Assembly (NCBI RefSeq): GCF_003308995.1 | Contig: NZ_QFFJ01000001.1 | Span: 2,976,001 to 3,040,000 of the forward strand | Origin: Chitinophaga flava | GTDB taxonomy: Bacteria; Bacteroidota; Bacteroidia; Chitinophagales; Chitinophagaceae | Reading direction: 5' to 3' | Length of the DNA stretch: 64,000 nucleotides | Notes under the pieces: model-generated | Told to the model about the DNA's origin: nothing | What the model saw: only the letters and a program-made list of their open reading frames with translations | The model's database searches: none | Translations under genes and position numbers: made by a program | Part shown: positions 1 through 7,894 of the stretch, piece by piece | Layout: each line of letters begins with the position of its first letter | Position numbering within the stretch: position 1 is the stretch's first letter

Positions 1-731
1 ACAGGGCTGCAAGACTACAGCCCCGAAAAATTTTAACCATATCTTTATTGAAAAACCTATCCCAAAGGTGGGCGTTTTTCTCATTAGGTGTTATTCCATT
101 TTTGTGAACGATGCATTTTATTCGGGGAACGCGGCAAAAGGGACGGTGAACGTATATAGCATCTAAACATTTTATATTAATCAACAATATGTTGTTTTTC
201 AACATATAAAATTGATTATCAGTACAATAGGCTAAAAAACTGACCGTTTTGTTGTCCTGTAAGGATCTGATAAGTCTGGCTCACTGAGATATTATTGCAG
301 GTGAACGTAGTAAAACAGGGGGTAAATGAAAACGATTAAAGGGTACAAAAAATAAAAAAGGGTGGTAAGAATACCGCCCTTGTAATAATTTTAACCATAT
401 CCTATGAAAAACCTAAAACAAAGATATACTTAGGTTTTTAGTCATAGGGCCCCATTTCCGTGAACGCTTTAATATTGTTCGTGAAAAGAGGATAATGGTA
501 AATATCTTATTATATTAGATAATTTGCAATATTATAAATATATAGAATTATTGATTATAAATATACATAGCATATTTATAATCAATAAGAAATGAAGATT
601 TAATGCTTATTAATTAATTTTTTTTGTGGTTTGGGAAGAGATGAACCTGATAAGTTCCTGCGATAACCGTCCCAAAAAGCACGTTCCCCGTCTTTATCCT
701 GACGTTGGGCCTTTAATTTTCACATTACATT
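1..731. other. Gene-free stretch with two related leader-like segments
   Basis: No convincing coding region is seen. Two segments share the same order of elements: a GC-rich hairpin (4-23 and 360-379), the box ATTTTAACCATATC (30-43 and 388-401), a GAAAAACCTA core inside a second hairpin (50-80 and 407-439), and a tail resembling CCATTTnnGTGAACG. The stretch between them and from 480 to 731 is AT-rich with nothing else recognised. An open frame over 626-832 on the plus strand has no family signature and overlaps the 3' end of the csaA-like gene, so it is not called. Confidence 0.5.
4..439 (+). repeat. Diverged pair of leader-like segments (4-115 and 360-470)
   Basis: The two segments are imperfect direct repeats about 356 bp apart. 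Both contain ATTTTAACCATATC and then a start-like codon followed by AAAAACCT. The first (TTG start at 49) reads MKNLSQRW followed by hydrophobic residues and stops after about 19 codons. The second (ATG at 404) reads MKNLKQRYT and stops. They could be remnants of a duplicated gene start with a signal peptide, or short attenuator-type leaders; the sequence alone does not decide. Confidence 0.45.
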
Positions 732-1070
732 TTATGCAATACGTTGCCCGTTTTTTACGGATTGTCCGGGTTGCAGCAATGTCACCTCCTTATCCTCCCC
801 TAATACGCCCAGCACCAGGCACTCGGATATAAAATTGGCGATTTGTTTGGGAGGGAAATTGACGACTGCAATTATTTGTTTGCCCACCAGTTCTTCTTTC
901 TGATACAAACGGGTAATTTGGGCGGAAGAACGTTTAATTCCCAATTCAGGCCCAAAGTCAATTGTAAGCTGGTAAGCCGGGTTACGGGCCTTAGGAAAAT
1001 CATTGGCTTCAATAATAGTCCCTGTTCTCATTTCAATTTTTTCAAAATCCTGCCAGTTGATCAATTCCAT
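732..1070 (-). CDS. csaA: CsaA-like tRNA-binding protein
   Basis: A 112-residue single-domain protein of the CsaA / tRNA-binding-domain family (OB fold, as in the C-terminal domain of bacterial MetRS and in Arc1p-like proteins). Family-typical stretches are visible: WQDFEKIEMRTGTI near the N-terminus, the FPKARNPAYQL segment, KRSSAQIT in the middle, and the C-terminal LVLGVLGEDKEVTLLQP. CsaA has been described as an export-related chaperone and tRNA binder in Bacillus; which role applies here is unknown. The start is placed at the ATG at 1070, because the open frame extends 19 codons upstream without family similarity and other CsaA proteins are about 110 residues long. The gene stands alone, downstream of lptC but separated from it by a strong terminator. 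Confidence 0.85.
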   Translation of the reverse strand: MELINWQDFEKIEMRTGTIIEANDFPKARNPAYQLTIDFGPELGIKRSSAQITRLYQKEELVGKQIIAVVNFPPKQIANFISECLVLGVLGEDKEVTLLQPGQSVKNGQRIA

Positions 1071-1236
1071 TTCAGTCGTTTTACTAAATATAAAGGTCTT
1101 GCGGCAAATAAGCAACAGCCGGATCATACTTTGTGAAGAACGGTCAGGGAATGTGTTGAAATAAATTTATTATGCCCAAACTGGCATAGTTATTGTTTTT
1201 AATATTACAAATTTTAGGTTAAAAAATAGGTTAAAG

Positions 1237-1272
1237 CGAAAGAACCCCACCTGCAGAGGTGGGGTTCTTTCG
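1237..1272 (-). terminator. Strong hairpin terminator after lptC
   Basis: A perfect 16-bp stem (1237-1252 with 1257-1272) closes a GCAG tetraloop, 21 bp past the lptC stop. The T run after it on the minus strand is short (CTTTAACC), so termination efficiency is uncertain. Confidence 0.75.
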
Positions 1273-1293
1273 TTTATGCGTTTATAACGGAGC

Positions 1294-1842
1294 TTATTGC
1301 ATAGACAGGCTGTCCTGCATGGTGATAGGCCCGCTTACATTAATAATCTTTCTGTCGGTAAAATCTTCATTGGCGATCAGGCCCCAGCCATGTAAGGAAT
1401 CGGTGGGGGTTTTAATGAAGACCTCTTTGGTAGAGTAGAAAACTTTCCTTTTAGGGTCCCAGTTCAGTTCATCGGTATTGAGCCGGTCGCCTCTTTTATT
1501 CACTACCACTACGTTTTTGGAAAGGAACACTGCTCCTTCGTCTTCCAGATAACGGCCAGTGTCGGCAACAAGTGTACTTTCCAGGCCCAGGGTATCGTTA
1601 AACATCAGCAGTTTAAGGCCTTGTTTGAACTTCACATAAGAAGGCTTGTCGAGACTTCTTTCCATGGTAGGCGCGGTCAGTTTGGCGTTTACCCTGCCTC
1701 CCTGACTATAGATAAGCAGGATATCCGTTCCATTTTCCACAGCAGCTTTTTTGGAATCAAATTCCATCACCGCCTGTATATCATTTTCACAGGCGACCGC
1801 TGTCAGCGCAATCAACAGATATATGAGTTTTTTCCTGATCAT
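1294..1842 (-). CDS. lptC: LPS export periplasmic protein LptC
   Basis: A 182-residue LptC (formerly DUF1239) protein. LptC links the inner-membrane LptBFG transporter to periplasmic LptA and passes lipopolysaccharide toward the outer membrane. The N-terminus is a lipoprotein signal (MIRKKL, hydrophobic core, AVAC with Cys18), so here it appears to be lipid-anchored rather than held by a transmembrane helix; this form is common in Bacteroidota. The body contains the alternating beta-strand pattern of the beta-jellyroll, for example YVKFKQGLKLLMF and DRLNTDELNWDPKRKVFYS, the latter matching the most conserved LptC/LptA segment. The gene starts 12 bp after the stop of the upstream barrel-protein gene and is almost certainly co-transcribed with it. 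Confidence 0.88.
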   Translation of the reverse strand: MIRKKLIYLLIALTAVACENDIQAVMEFDSKKAAVENGTDILLIYSQGGRVNAKLTAPTMERSLDKPSYVKFKQGLKLLMFNDTLGLESTLVADTGRYLEDEGAVFLSKNVVVVNKRGDRLNTDELNWDPKRKVFYSTKEVFIKTPTDSLHGWGLIANEDFTDRKIINVSGPITMQDSLSMQ

Positions 1843-1854
1843 CCTGGCCAGGCC

Positions 1855-3147
1855 TTAATCGTATTTCTTCTTAATAAACCATCTGTCACTCAGCGTGAAA
1901 CCAAGTGATACCCGGTAAACATTTTCTTTCAGGGCAGTATTGTTATTGCCACGATGTGCCACATCAAAGGCAACGTTGACCATACTATACTGGTTGGAGT
2001 AAGGCATACGGCGTACCGGTAATCCTGCACCTACTGTAAAGCCCAGCGTGTTCATATTCTGGTCGTTCAGCTTCAGGTAATCCAGTCCATAGTAGGCGCC
2101 AAGGCGGTAAGCCACCCTGTTCCAGTAACCACTGAGTGCCATAGCATTCGGTACAAACTGGCCACCCAGCGACACCTTCCAGCTGTTCTGGAGAGAATCT
2201 GCCTGACCAAATTTGGAGAACTTACTCCACTGAGTAGTATTAAAATCCATACCTACCATCCATTTGTCCAGTTTACGCAGCATAAAGCCGGCGCCGAAGT
2301 CCTGAGGATACACAACAGTTCCTTTAGGTCCTTTTGCATACTGAACAGTGTCGAGGGAAGTAAAGTCGTTGGTAGACGAGTTATACATGAGCGTCTCGCT
2401 CAGGGTTTCCTGGCGAACCGTCATATTCTGCTGCAGGCTTCCGGAAGCACCCAGTGTCAGGTCCATTTCCTTGTTCAGTTTGGCCCTGTACTGTACCCCT
2501 AATTTATAAAAGAAGCTGCCGTAGCTGATACGGGTCATATGCCGGGAAGCGTTGATATCACTCACCGGATAGATCACACGGGTATTGTTTTCAATATTAC
2601 CGAAGAGATAACCCACGTTGACACCAATGCTGAAGTTGCCAATACCAACACCGGTACCTGCATACAGCTGGTATAGACCACCACTGCCCTGGTAGCGGTT
2701 GGCCACCGGCATCTTCAGGGTATCATAAAAGATCTGGTCTTTAGATTCCTGGATGTTGTAGGAAACTCTGGTCACCGGACGCAAACCCAGGTTGAGCCCC
2801 CATTTCTTCTTGATGGGAATACCAATCTGCAGATAAGAAAGGGTACCAAAGCCAGAGTTGAAGCTGGCAGTTTTGTCGGTGATAGACCGGGAGCCTCCTT
2901 CTATGCCCACATCAAAAGTGGTGAGCATAAGGTTGGAATAGCTGGCCGGATTTAAGAAGTTAACGGATTGTGGATCCCCGTATGCCTGGGACACGCCACC
3001 CATACCGCGATTTACCGTATTCTGGTTGTTATTCAGATCGCCTAATCCATATCGTGAATAGGGTGAATTATCCTGTGCTGTAGCATTATTTGCCACCAGG
3101 AACAGTCCAACCAGGAAGCAAAGAATACTGACTTTAGTCCAATGCAT
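1855..3147 (-). CDS. Outer-membrane beta-barrel protein
   Basis: A 430-residue protein with a Sec signal peptide (cleavage likely after ATAQ, near residue 25). The mature N-terminus DNSPYSRYGLGDL is typical of a Bacteroidota family of outer-membrane proteins. The remainder is rich in alternating hydrophobic strands ending in aromatic residues (VSYNIQ, FSIGVNVGYLFG, VSLGFTLSDRW), as expected for a transmembrane barrel of the FadL-like or general OMP class. It lies directly upstream of lptC in one transcription unit, an arrangement seen in other Bacteroidota, so a role in envelope biogenesis is plausible but not shown. No substrate can be assigned. Confidence 0.75.
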   Translation of the reverse strand: MHWTKVSILCFLVGLFLVANNATAQDNSPYSRYGLGDLNNNQNTVNRGMGGVSQAYGDPQSVNFLNPASYSNLMLTTFDVGIEGGSRSITDKTASFNSGFGTLSYLQIGIPIKKKWGLNLGLRPVTRVSYNIQESKDQIFYDTLKMPVANRYQGSGGLYQLYAGTGVGIGNFSIGVNVGYLFGNIENNTRVIYPVSDINASRHMTRISYGSFFYKLGVQYRAKLNKEMDLTLGASGSLQQNMTVRQETLSETLMYNSSTNDFTSLDTVQYAKGPKGTVVYPQDFGAGFMLRKLDKWMVGMDFNTTQWSKFSKFGQADSLQNSWKVSLGGQFVPNAMALSGYWNRVAYRLGAYYGLDYLKLNDQNMNTLGFTVGAGLPVRRMPYSNQYSMVNVAFDVAHRGNNNTALKENVYRVSLGFTLSDRWFIKKKYD

Positions 3148-3367
3148 TTCGTATCAGAATTGAGTTTAAACCCTTGTCCAGTGAAAATTATGGGTCTGCA
3201 AATATCTACTTTTTAAGGCGGGAAGCAAAAAAAACCAAATTCGGCCCTGTTAAAAGCGCGTTAAAGTTGACATTCCCGAAAGCTGAAATCCTTGCCAGAC
3301 AACCATTTCACCTCAAAAATATGTTTTTTCGGCAATATCTTCAGCGGAAAATATCCAGTTTAAAAAT

Positions 3368-4003
3368 TTACAGATCACCGGCAGAGAGATTTCTGAAATG
3401 ACCGTTGAGTTTCACTCTTTCTTTCAGTCTTTCCATTTCGGCCATCATCGGTATTACTTTATGCAGATGCCGTTTGAGATATTCCAGTCGTTGCACCTCA
3501 TAAAAAAGATGTAGCACTTCATACTCTTCCTCCAGCGATAATCCGGCGTGGTGGGCCAGGTCGTAAGCAGTGAGCCGGCCATCTTCCTTCCTGAAACTTT
3601 TATGTACCTGGAGGATGGCATGCAGCTCCCGGATACCATGCAACACCTCATCCAACAGACGGACATTGCTGGCTTCATGGTTTTCAGGATAATTGACAAT
3701 AGCGCCGGCATATAACTTATCCGGGATCACGTTGATACGTTCCAGTGTACGGAATACACTGGCTCCCCGGGTGATGATATCCATCTCACCGTTATCGTAT
3801 AATTTTTCTACTTTTTCTATGGTTACCAATGTTCCATATTCCATTATTTTTTTGTCAATTACCGCAGGAATGCCAAAAGGCTTATTTTCGGCCACGCATT
3901 CCCGGGCCAGTTGTTTATACCTGGGCTCAAAAACGTGGAGATTTAGTTGTTCTCCCGGATACACCACAATACCAAGCGGAAATATGGAAATAAAATTTGT
4001 CAT
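3368..4003 (-). CDS. LON substrate-binding (PUA-like) domain protein
   Basis: A 211-residue stand-alone LON N-terminal domain protein without ATPase or protease domains. Recognisable features are the opening FISIFPLGIVVYPGEQLNLHVFEPRYKQL, the GTLVTIEKVEKL and GEMDIITRGASVFR strands of the PUA-like beta domain, and a helical second half (about residues 125-200). Proteins of this type are about 200 residues long and of unknown function; they may bind protein substrates as the Lon N-domain does. The ATG at 4003 fits the start of the conserved domain. A terminator-like hairpin with a T8 run lies just upstream on the same strand (4031-4057), which is unusual. Confidence 0.85.
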   Translation of the reverse strand: MTNFISIFPLGIVVYPGEQLNLHVFEPRYKQLARECVAENKPFGIPAVIDKKIMEYGTLVTIEKVEKLYDNGEMDIITRGASVFRTLERINVIPDKLYAGAIVNYPENHEASNVRLLDEVLHGIRELHAILQVHKSFRKEDGRLTAYDLAHHAGLSLEEEYEVLHLFYEVQRLEYLKRHLHKVIPMMAEMERLKERVKLNGHFRNLSAGDL

Positions 4004-4030
4004 CTTAATGATCAGTGTTTAGGCTAAAGG

Positions 4031-4057
4031 TAAAAAAAACGCCCCGCATAAGGGGCG
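4031..4057 (-). terminator. Intrinsic-terminator-like hairpin upstream of the LON-domain gene
   Basis: On the minus strand a CGCCCC/GGGGCG stem with a 6-nt loop is followed by eight T residues. It lies 28 bp before the LON gene start and reads into it, with no minus-strand gene behind it for several kb. It may be an attenuator in a longer 5' leader, or the end of a small minus-strand RNA. Confidence 0.6.
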
Positions 4058-4143
4058 CAGAATCTGCTAATTAAGCTCACTCTAATGTATATATTAAATA
4101 AAAGGAATACCTTTATAATTAACATTATTACTCATTCGCAAAC

Positions 4144-4962
4144 ATGCTAGCAACCACATCCACGATATCGTTGTTGATTTCTACATATAACTGGCCTGCA
4201 GCTCTAGCCTTATGCCTGAATAGTATTAAATCACAAACTATCTTACCAACAGAAGTCATCATCGCCGACGACGGCTCCAGGGAAGATACCCGGGAACTGA
4301 TCAACAGTATCCGGAAAGATTTCCCTGTACCGCTTATTCATGTATGGCAGGAGGATAAAGGTTTCAGGCTTGCACAAATCAGAAACAAGGGGATCGCTCA
4401 GTCTACGTCCGACTATATTATCCAGATAGACGGAGACCTGATCCTGGATAAACACTTTGTAGAAGATCATATGCGCCTGGCGGAACCGGGCTATTTTATC
4501 ACTGGCAGCCGGGCTCTGTTATCTTCCCGTATCTCCAATAAACTTTTACAGGCCCACGATATTAATGTGGATTTCCGGTCTACCCCTTTCAGCCACATTC
4601 TGAATGCGTTACGTTTTCCATCATTAAGCCGCTTCCTTTCCAAACGATACAAGATAGGTGGCCGTCACAAATACTATGTAAAAGGCTGTAATATGTCTTT
4701 CTGGAAAAAAGATCTTCTTACCGTTAATGGTTATGATGAAAATTTTACCGGCTGGGGGATGGAAGACAATGATATCGCTGTAAGACTGCTGAATGCCGGC
4801 GTTCAGAAAAAATTCATTAAAATGGGAGGCGTGGCTTTCCACCTTTACCATCGTGAGAACTCCCGTGGCAAGCACCAGGAAAACAGTATCCTTGTAAAAG
4901 CCGCTGTGAGCAGCAAAAAAATCAAAGCAGACAAGGGCATACTGGAATACCTGATCAACTAA
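4144..4962 (+). CDS. Family 2 glycosyltransferase
   Basis: A 272-residue GT-A-fold glycosyltransferase that transfers a sugar from a nucleotide donor, probably in the cytoplasm during surface-polysaccharide or LPS assembly. The N-terminus shows the GT2 entry strand (SLLISTYNWPAALALCLNSI), the ADDGS motif at about 41-45, and the metal-binding IDGD (DXD-type) at 95-98. The C-terminal half has FTGWGMEDNDIAVRL (about 201-215), the acidic motif of the galactosyltransferase-like C-terminal domain (Glyco_transf_7C). No other glycan genes lie nearby, so acceptor and sugar cannot be predicted. It is 10 bp upstream of meaB, suggesting co-transcription without an obvious functional link. Confidence 0.88.
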   Translation: MLATTSTISLLISTYNWPAALALCLNSIKSQTILPTEVIIADDGSREDTRELINSIRKDFPVPLIHVWQEDKGFRLAQIRNKGIAQSTSDYIIQIDGDLILDKHFVEDHMRLAEPGYFITGSRALLSSRISNKLLQAHDINVDFRSTPFSHILNALRFPSLSRFLSKRYKIGGRHKYYVKGCNMSFWKKDLLTVNGYDENFTGWGMEDNDIAVRLLNAGVQKKFIKMGGVAFHLYHRENSRGKHQENSILVKAAVSSKKIKADKGILEYLIN

Positions 4963-4972
4963 TATTTTGTAC

Positions 4973-5881
4973 ATGTACCAGCAATATTTGGAGGGGCTTC
5001 TGCGGGGAGAAATAAAAGCGCTGGCCCGGTGTATTTCTCTGGTTGAAAATGAAGCATCTGGTTATACCTCCTTGCTGGAACAGTTACCGGCCAACAGTCC
5101 TACCCGTGTAGTAGGTATCACCGGTCCTCCCGGAGCGGGCAAAAGTACCCTGGTTAACGCCCTGATCACCCACCTGCTGGCAGAAGATAAAAAAGTAGCC
5201 ATCATTGCCGTAGATCCCTCTTCACCGTTTAATTTCGGCGCTTTACTGGGCGACCGTATCCGTATGGGACAACATTTCGGGCATCCCGGCGTGTTTATCC
5301 GGTCTATGGCCAGCCGTGGCGCATTGGGAGGTCTCAGTCCGAAAATCATCGAGGTGAGTGACCTTATCAAAGCTGCCGGCTTCGATTATCTCTTTATCGA
5401 AACAGTAGGAGTAGGGCAAAGCGAAGTAGAGATTGCCGGCATTGCAGATACCACCATCGTAGTGGTAGTACCGGAAGCAGGCGATGAAATACAGACCATG
5501 AAAGCCGGATTGATGGAGATCGCCGATATTTTTGTAGTCAATAAGGCCGACCGCGATAATGCAGACATCTTCGTAAAAAACCTGCGACTGCTGGCCCACA
5601 GCAAACAACAGGCATCCTGGGAAATTCCCGTCATCAAATCAGTGGCTACCCAACAGGAAGGCATACACGAAATTGCAACCGCCATTGGCCGGCATCAGGA
5701 ATCCATTATGCACCAGCATCAGCGCAGATCGCTGTTACTTGCAGAAAAAGCCTACCAGCTGATACAACACCGGCGCATGCATGATATCAGCAAAAAAAAT
5801 CTTCAGACGGAAATACAGGAACACATCTCGCAACAATCATTTAACCTCTACCGTTACGTAGCCGATAAAGCAGGTCGCTAA
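4973..5881 (+). CDS. meaB: Methylmalonyl-CoA mutase-associated GTPase MeaB (ArgK family)
   Basis: A 302-residue G3E-family P-loop GTPase. MeaB protects methylmalonyl-CoA mutase and gates delivery of adenosylcobalamin to it. Visible motifs are Walker A GPPGAGKST at about 51-59, the family signature DPSSPFNFGALLGDRIRM, switch region ETVGVGQSE, and the G4 motif NKAD. The length is slightly short of the usual 310-330. A TTG at 4967 is in frame, but the ATG at 4973 is preferred. No mutase gene is present in the window, so the partner must be encoded elsewhere. Confidence 0.92.
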   Translation: MYQQYLEGLLRGEIKALARCISLVENEASGYTSLLEQLPANSPTRVVGITGPPGAGKSTLVNALITHLLAEDKKVAIIAVDPSSPFNFGALLGDRIRMGQHFGHPGVFIRSMASRGALGGLSPKIIEVSDLIKAAGFDYLFIETVGVGQSEVEIAGIADTTIVVVVPEAGDEIQTMKAGLMEIADIFVVNKADRDNADIFVKNLRLLAHSKQQASWEIPVIKSVATQQEGIHEIATAIGRHQESIMHQHQRRSLLLAEKAYQLIQHRRMHDISKKNLQTEIQEHISQQSFNLYRYVADKAGR

Positions 5882-5888
5882 ATTTTAG

Positions 5889-5896
5889 TATCTTTG
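5889..5896 (+). promoter_or_regulatory. -7 box TATCTTTG before the leader of the SMR exporter
   Basis: Exact match to the Bacteroidota -7 consensus TAnnTTTG. No TTG is seen at the expected -33 distance. Transcription would start near 5902, at or beside the leader-peptide ATG. Confidence 0.5.
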
Positions 5897-5900
5897 CGGC

Positions 5901-5993
5901 ATGCGTACTACCTCATTTGGCATATCCATCGCTTACGCAGTGTTTAATTACGGCCTCTGATCCACAGGCTGCGGGCTTCTCATGCCCAGACCT
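5901..5993 (+). promoter_or_regulatory. Leader-peptide ORF and hairpin in the 5' leader of the SMR exporter gene
   Basis: A 19-codon ORF (5901-5960) starts with ATG just after a -7 box and is followed by a bulged hairpin (AGGCT...GGGC at 5966-5976 pairing with GCCCAG...CCT at 5984-5993). The real gene starts 45 bp further on. The layout resembles translation-dependent attenuation. I could not match it to the guanidine-I, -II or -III riboswitches that control relatives of this exporter in other phyla. Confidence 0.4.
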
Positions 5994-6038
5994 ATATTTC
6001 AATTCAAATCTTATTTTTCACTAATAAATCTGGTTATT

Positions 6039-6365
6039 ATGGCTTGGTTATTCCTGCTTATTGGCGGACTATTTGAAGTGGGCTTTACTATTTCGCTGAA
6101 GTATTCTGAGAACTTTTCAAAGCTGTGGCCTTCTGTCAGCTTTTTTATCTGTATTACGCTCAGTTTCCTTTTTCTGAACAAGGCTATCAACAGCGGGCTG
6201 CCAATCGGCACCTCCTATGCTGTATGGACTGGTATCGGTGCTGCCGGCACTGCCATTGCAGGTATGATCTTCTTTAAAGAACCGGCGGCCATGTGGAGGA
6301 TCTTCTTTCTGATTATGCTGATTGGCTCTATTGCTGGCCTGAAAGCCGTTTCCGGCGGAGAATAA
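6039..6365 (+). CDS. SMR-family exporter, Gdx/SugE-like (guanidinium exporter type)
   Basis: A 108-residue four-helix small multidrug resistance protein. The start MAWLFLLIGGLFEVGFTISLKYS carries the essential glutamate of helix 1 (in LFEVG), and the motif GTSYAVWTGIGAAGTAI in helix 3 matches the Gdx (formerly SugE) subtype that exports guanidinium in exchange for protons, rather than the EmrE subtype. It should work as an antiparallel dimer in the inner membrane. The ATG at 6039 is chosen because the 19 codons upstream in the same frame have no SMR similarity. It sits behind a leader-peptide ORF and ends in a hairpin shared with the convergent CLC gene. Substrate assignment is inferred from subtype. 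Confidence 0.88.
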   Translation: MAWLFLLIGGLFEVGFTISLKYSENFSKLWPSVSFFICITLSFLFLNKAINSGLPIGTSYAVWTGIGAAGTAIAGMIFFKEPAAMWRIFFLIMLIGSIAGLKAVSGGE

Positions 6366-6373
6366 TTTTTTTG

Positions 6374-6403
6374 CAAGGTGCAGAACATCAGTTCTGCACC
6401 TTG
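6374..6403. terminator. Hairpin terminator between convergent exporter and CLC genes
   Basis: A perfect 13-bp stem (6374-6386 with 6391-6403), ATCA loop, followed by TTTT on the plus strand. It overlaps the last codons of the CLC gene. Confidence 0.75.
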
Positions 6404-7677
6404 TTTTCTGCCGTATGCTGTTTTGTTTTGATAAGCGGGAAAGAGATAACAAATGCAGCAATGGCCGCACAGGCCACGGGCAATACAGCAGGCAGGCAAT
6501 GTGTTAGCTCCAGTGCCAGTATAATAGCTGTCAACCATGCCCGGCTAATTCCGGCAAACATAGCGCTCATCCCTATCAGTGCTGCCACCGCCGGATTAAT
6601 CACAATAGAAGGACATACGAACTGCGCCACTACTGCCAGCAACAGTCCCAGTGCTCCACCTATCATCAGAAGCGGTGTTATGGTAGTACCCGTATTGTAA
6701 CCCGAAGTAAAAAACAACCAGGTGATCAGCTTCACCACTCCCACTACAAATACTAATTGCAACGTTACATGCGCCTGCAGCAGGTTGTTGCCATATACTT
6801 CGCCACTACCCAGGCTTTCGGGGGCCAGGTAGCCCGCAATGCCCACAGGTACGGCCGCCAGCAGCAGCCACCAGGGACTATGGTATTTCAGCCGGTTAAA
6901 TAACCGGGCAAGGCCGCGGGAGGCTCTTATCATCAGGGCCGCTATCAGCCCGATAATCAGCCCCAAAACAATATAAACCAGCAGAGCACCAGCATTCAAT
7001 GCCGGACTACTCTCCATCGTAAAAAAAGGATTCATGTCAGACAGACAATAATGAGCTACGCCACCGACTATCACACCAGACAACACCGGCAACAACAATA
7101 TCAAAGACCAGGTACCCAGCCATAATTCCAGTGCCAGCACCAATGCCGATACTGGTGCTCCGAAATACCAGGCCACGCCGGCAGCTGCACCGGCCACCAG
7201 TAGCAGGCGCGCTTCCGCTTCCGAAATACGCAGCCGTTGGCGGTCCTGCAATACAAATGCCCCAGCGGCCACCATCACGGGCCCTTCCGTACCAACAGGT
7301 GCACCGGTGCCAATACAGATGGCCAGGGCTGGCAGTTTCCAGGTAGGATAACGGGACCCGAAGAGAAACAGCGATACAAACGCTCCGGCTACCGGGATCA
7401 GCAAAAGCCAAATGCCGGCTTCGCTATCGGCGGGTATACCCGCATCCGTGCTCAGCTTTCCGAAAAAAGCCAGGCCTGTCAGCATCCGGACCAGCCATGA
7501 GAGCAGCATTCCGGCGCCCACCGTAAGCAACCCAGCTCCGGCGCCCAGCGCCGACAGGTAAAATGTACGTCGCAAATGCCCCTCGCGGAGAGCGATTTTA
7601 AAATTTTCTTTGTCTTCGGATAGTACAGAGTGGATACCAAGACCGTTTCTATATAAAAGTGGCTGTATGTTCTTCAT
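6388..7677 (-). CDS. CLC-family chloride channel / H+-coupled antiporter
   Basis: A 429-residue CLC membrane protein with about ten hydrophobic helices. The hallmark GTEGPVMVAAGAF keeps the gating glutamate of the family GxEGP motif. Two other family signatures are altered: the GSGIP chloride-filter motif is not evident (a GSRYP segment lies about 20 residues before the GxEGP motif), and the GxFxP motif of helix N reads GTTITP. There are no CBS domains. Ion selectivity (chloride, fluoride or other) is therefore uncertain. The ATG at 7677 is preferred over the longer frame to 7740 because a well-formed promoter (TTG-N20-TAGTTTTG) places the transcript start near 7703. It is divergent from the protoglobin-like gene. 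Confidence 0.85.
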   Translation of the reverse strand: MKNIQPLLYRNGLGIHSVLSEDKENFKIALREGHLRRTFYLSALGAGAGLLTVGAGMLLSWLVRMLTGLAFFGKLSTDAGIPADSEAGIWLLLIPVAGAFVSLFLFGSRYPTWKLPALAICIGTGAPVGTEGPVMVAAGAFVLQDRQRLRISEAEARLLLVAGAAAGVAWYFGAPVSALVLALELWLGTWSLILLLPVLSGVIVGGVAHYCLSDMNPFFTMESSPALNAGALLVYIVLGLIIGLIAALMIRASRGLARLFNRLKYHSPWWLLLAAVPVGIAGYLAPESLGSGEVYGNNLLQAHVTLQLVFVVGVVKLITWLFFTSGYNTGTTITPLLMIGGALGLLLAVVAQFVCPSIVINPAVAALIGMSAMFAGISRAWLTAIILALELTHCLPAVLPVACAAIAAFVISFPLIKTKQHTAENKVQN

Positions 7678-7709
7678 TATTGTAACTAAAGACCTGGTTA
7701 ACAGGAAAT

Positions 7710-7740
7710 CAAAACTATACAGTTCATCCGAAAATCTCAA
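7710..7740 (-). promoter_or_regulatory. Promoter of the CLC gene
   Basis: TTG (7738-7740, minus strand), 20-bp spacer, TAGTTTTG (7710-7717): full match to the Bacteroidota promoter pattern. The predicted transcript start near 7703 gives a 26-nt leader. Confidence 0.7.
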
Positions 7741-7805
7741 ATTAATTCAAAGTAGCATATCTCGTCAATTCAGAAAAGGGAACATTTAATAAAAGTGGTA
7801 TTGCT

Positions 7806-7848
7806 TTTACAACAAGTTGCAAATGAATAGGATTCCTTACTATATTTG
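7806..7848 (+). promoter_or_regulatory. Promoter of the protoglobin-like gene with overlapping inverted repeat
   Basis: TTG at 7817-7819, 21-bp spacer, TATATTTG at 7841-7848. An imperfect inverted repeat TTTACAAC-AA-GTTGCAAA (7806-7823, 7 of 8 pairs) covers the -33 element, the expected place for a repressor. Confidence 0.6.
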
Positions 7849-7894
7849 CACATGACCATTTTCTAATTGCAGCAGCTCAAAACGTATATATGAT

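Noticed and set aside
626..832. 68-codon open frame on the plus strand
   Set aside because: No family similarity, no signal sequence, and it runs over the 3' end of the well-supported csaA-like gene on the other strand.
5901..6038. Guanidine riboswitch before the Gdx-type exporter
   Set aside because: The conserved core sequences of guanidine-I and the paired ACGR loops of guanidine-II are not present. A leader-peptide layout fits better.
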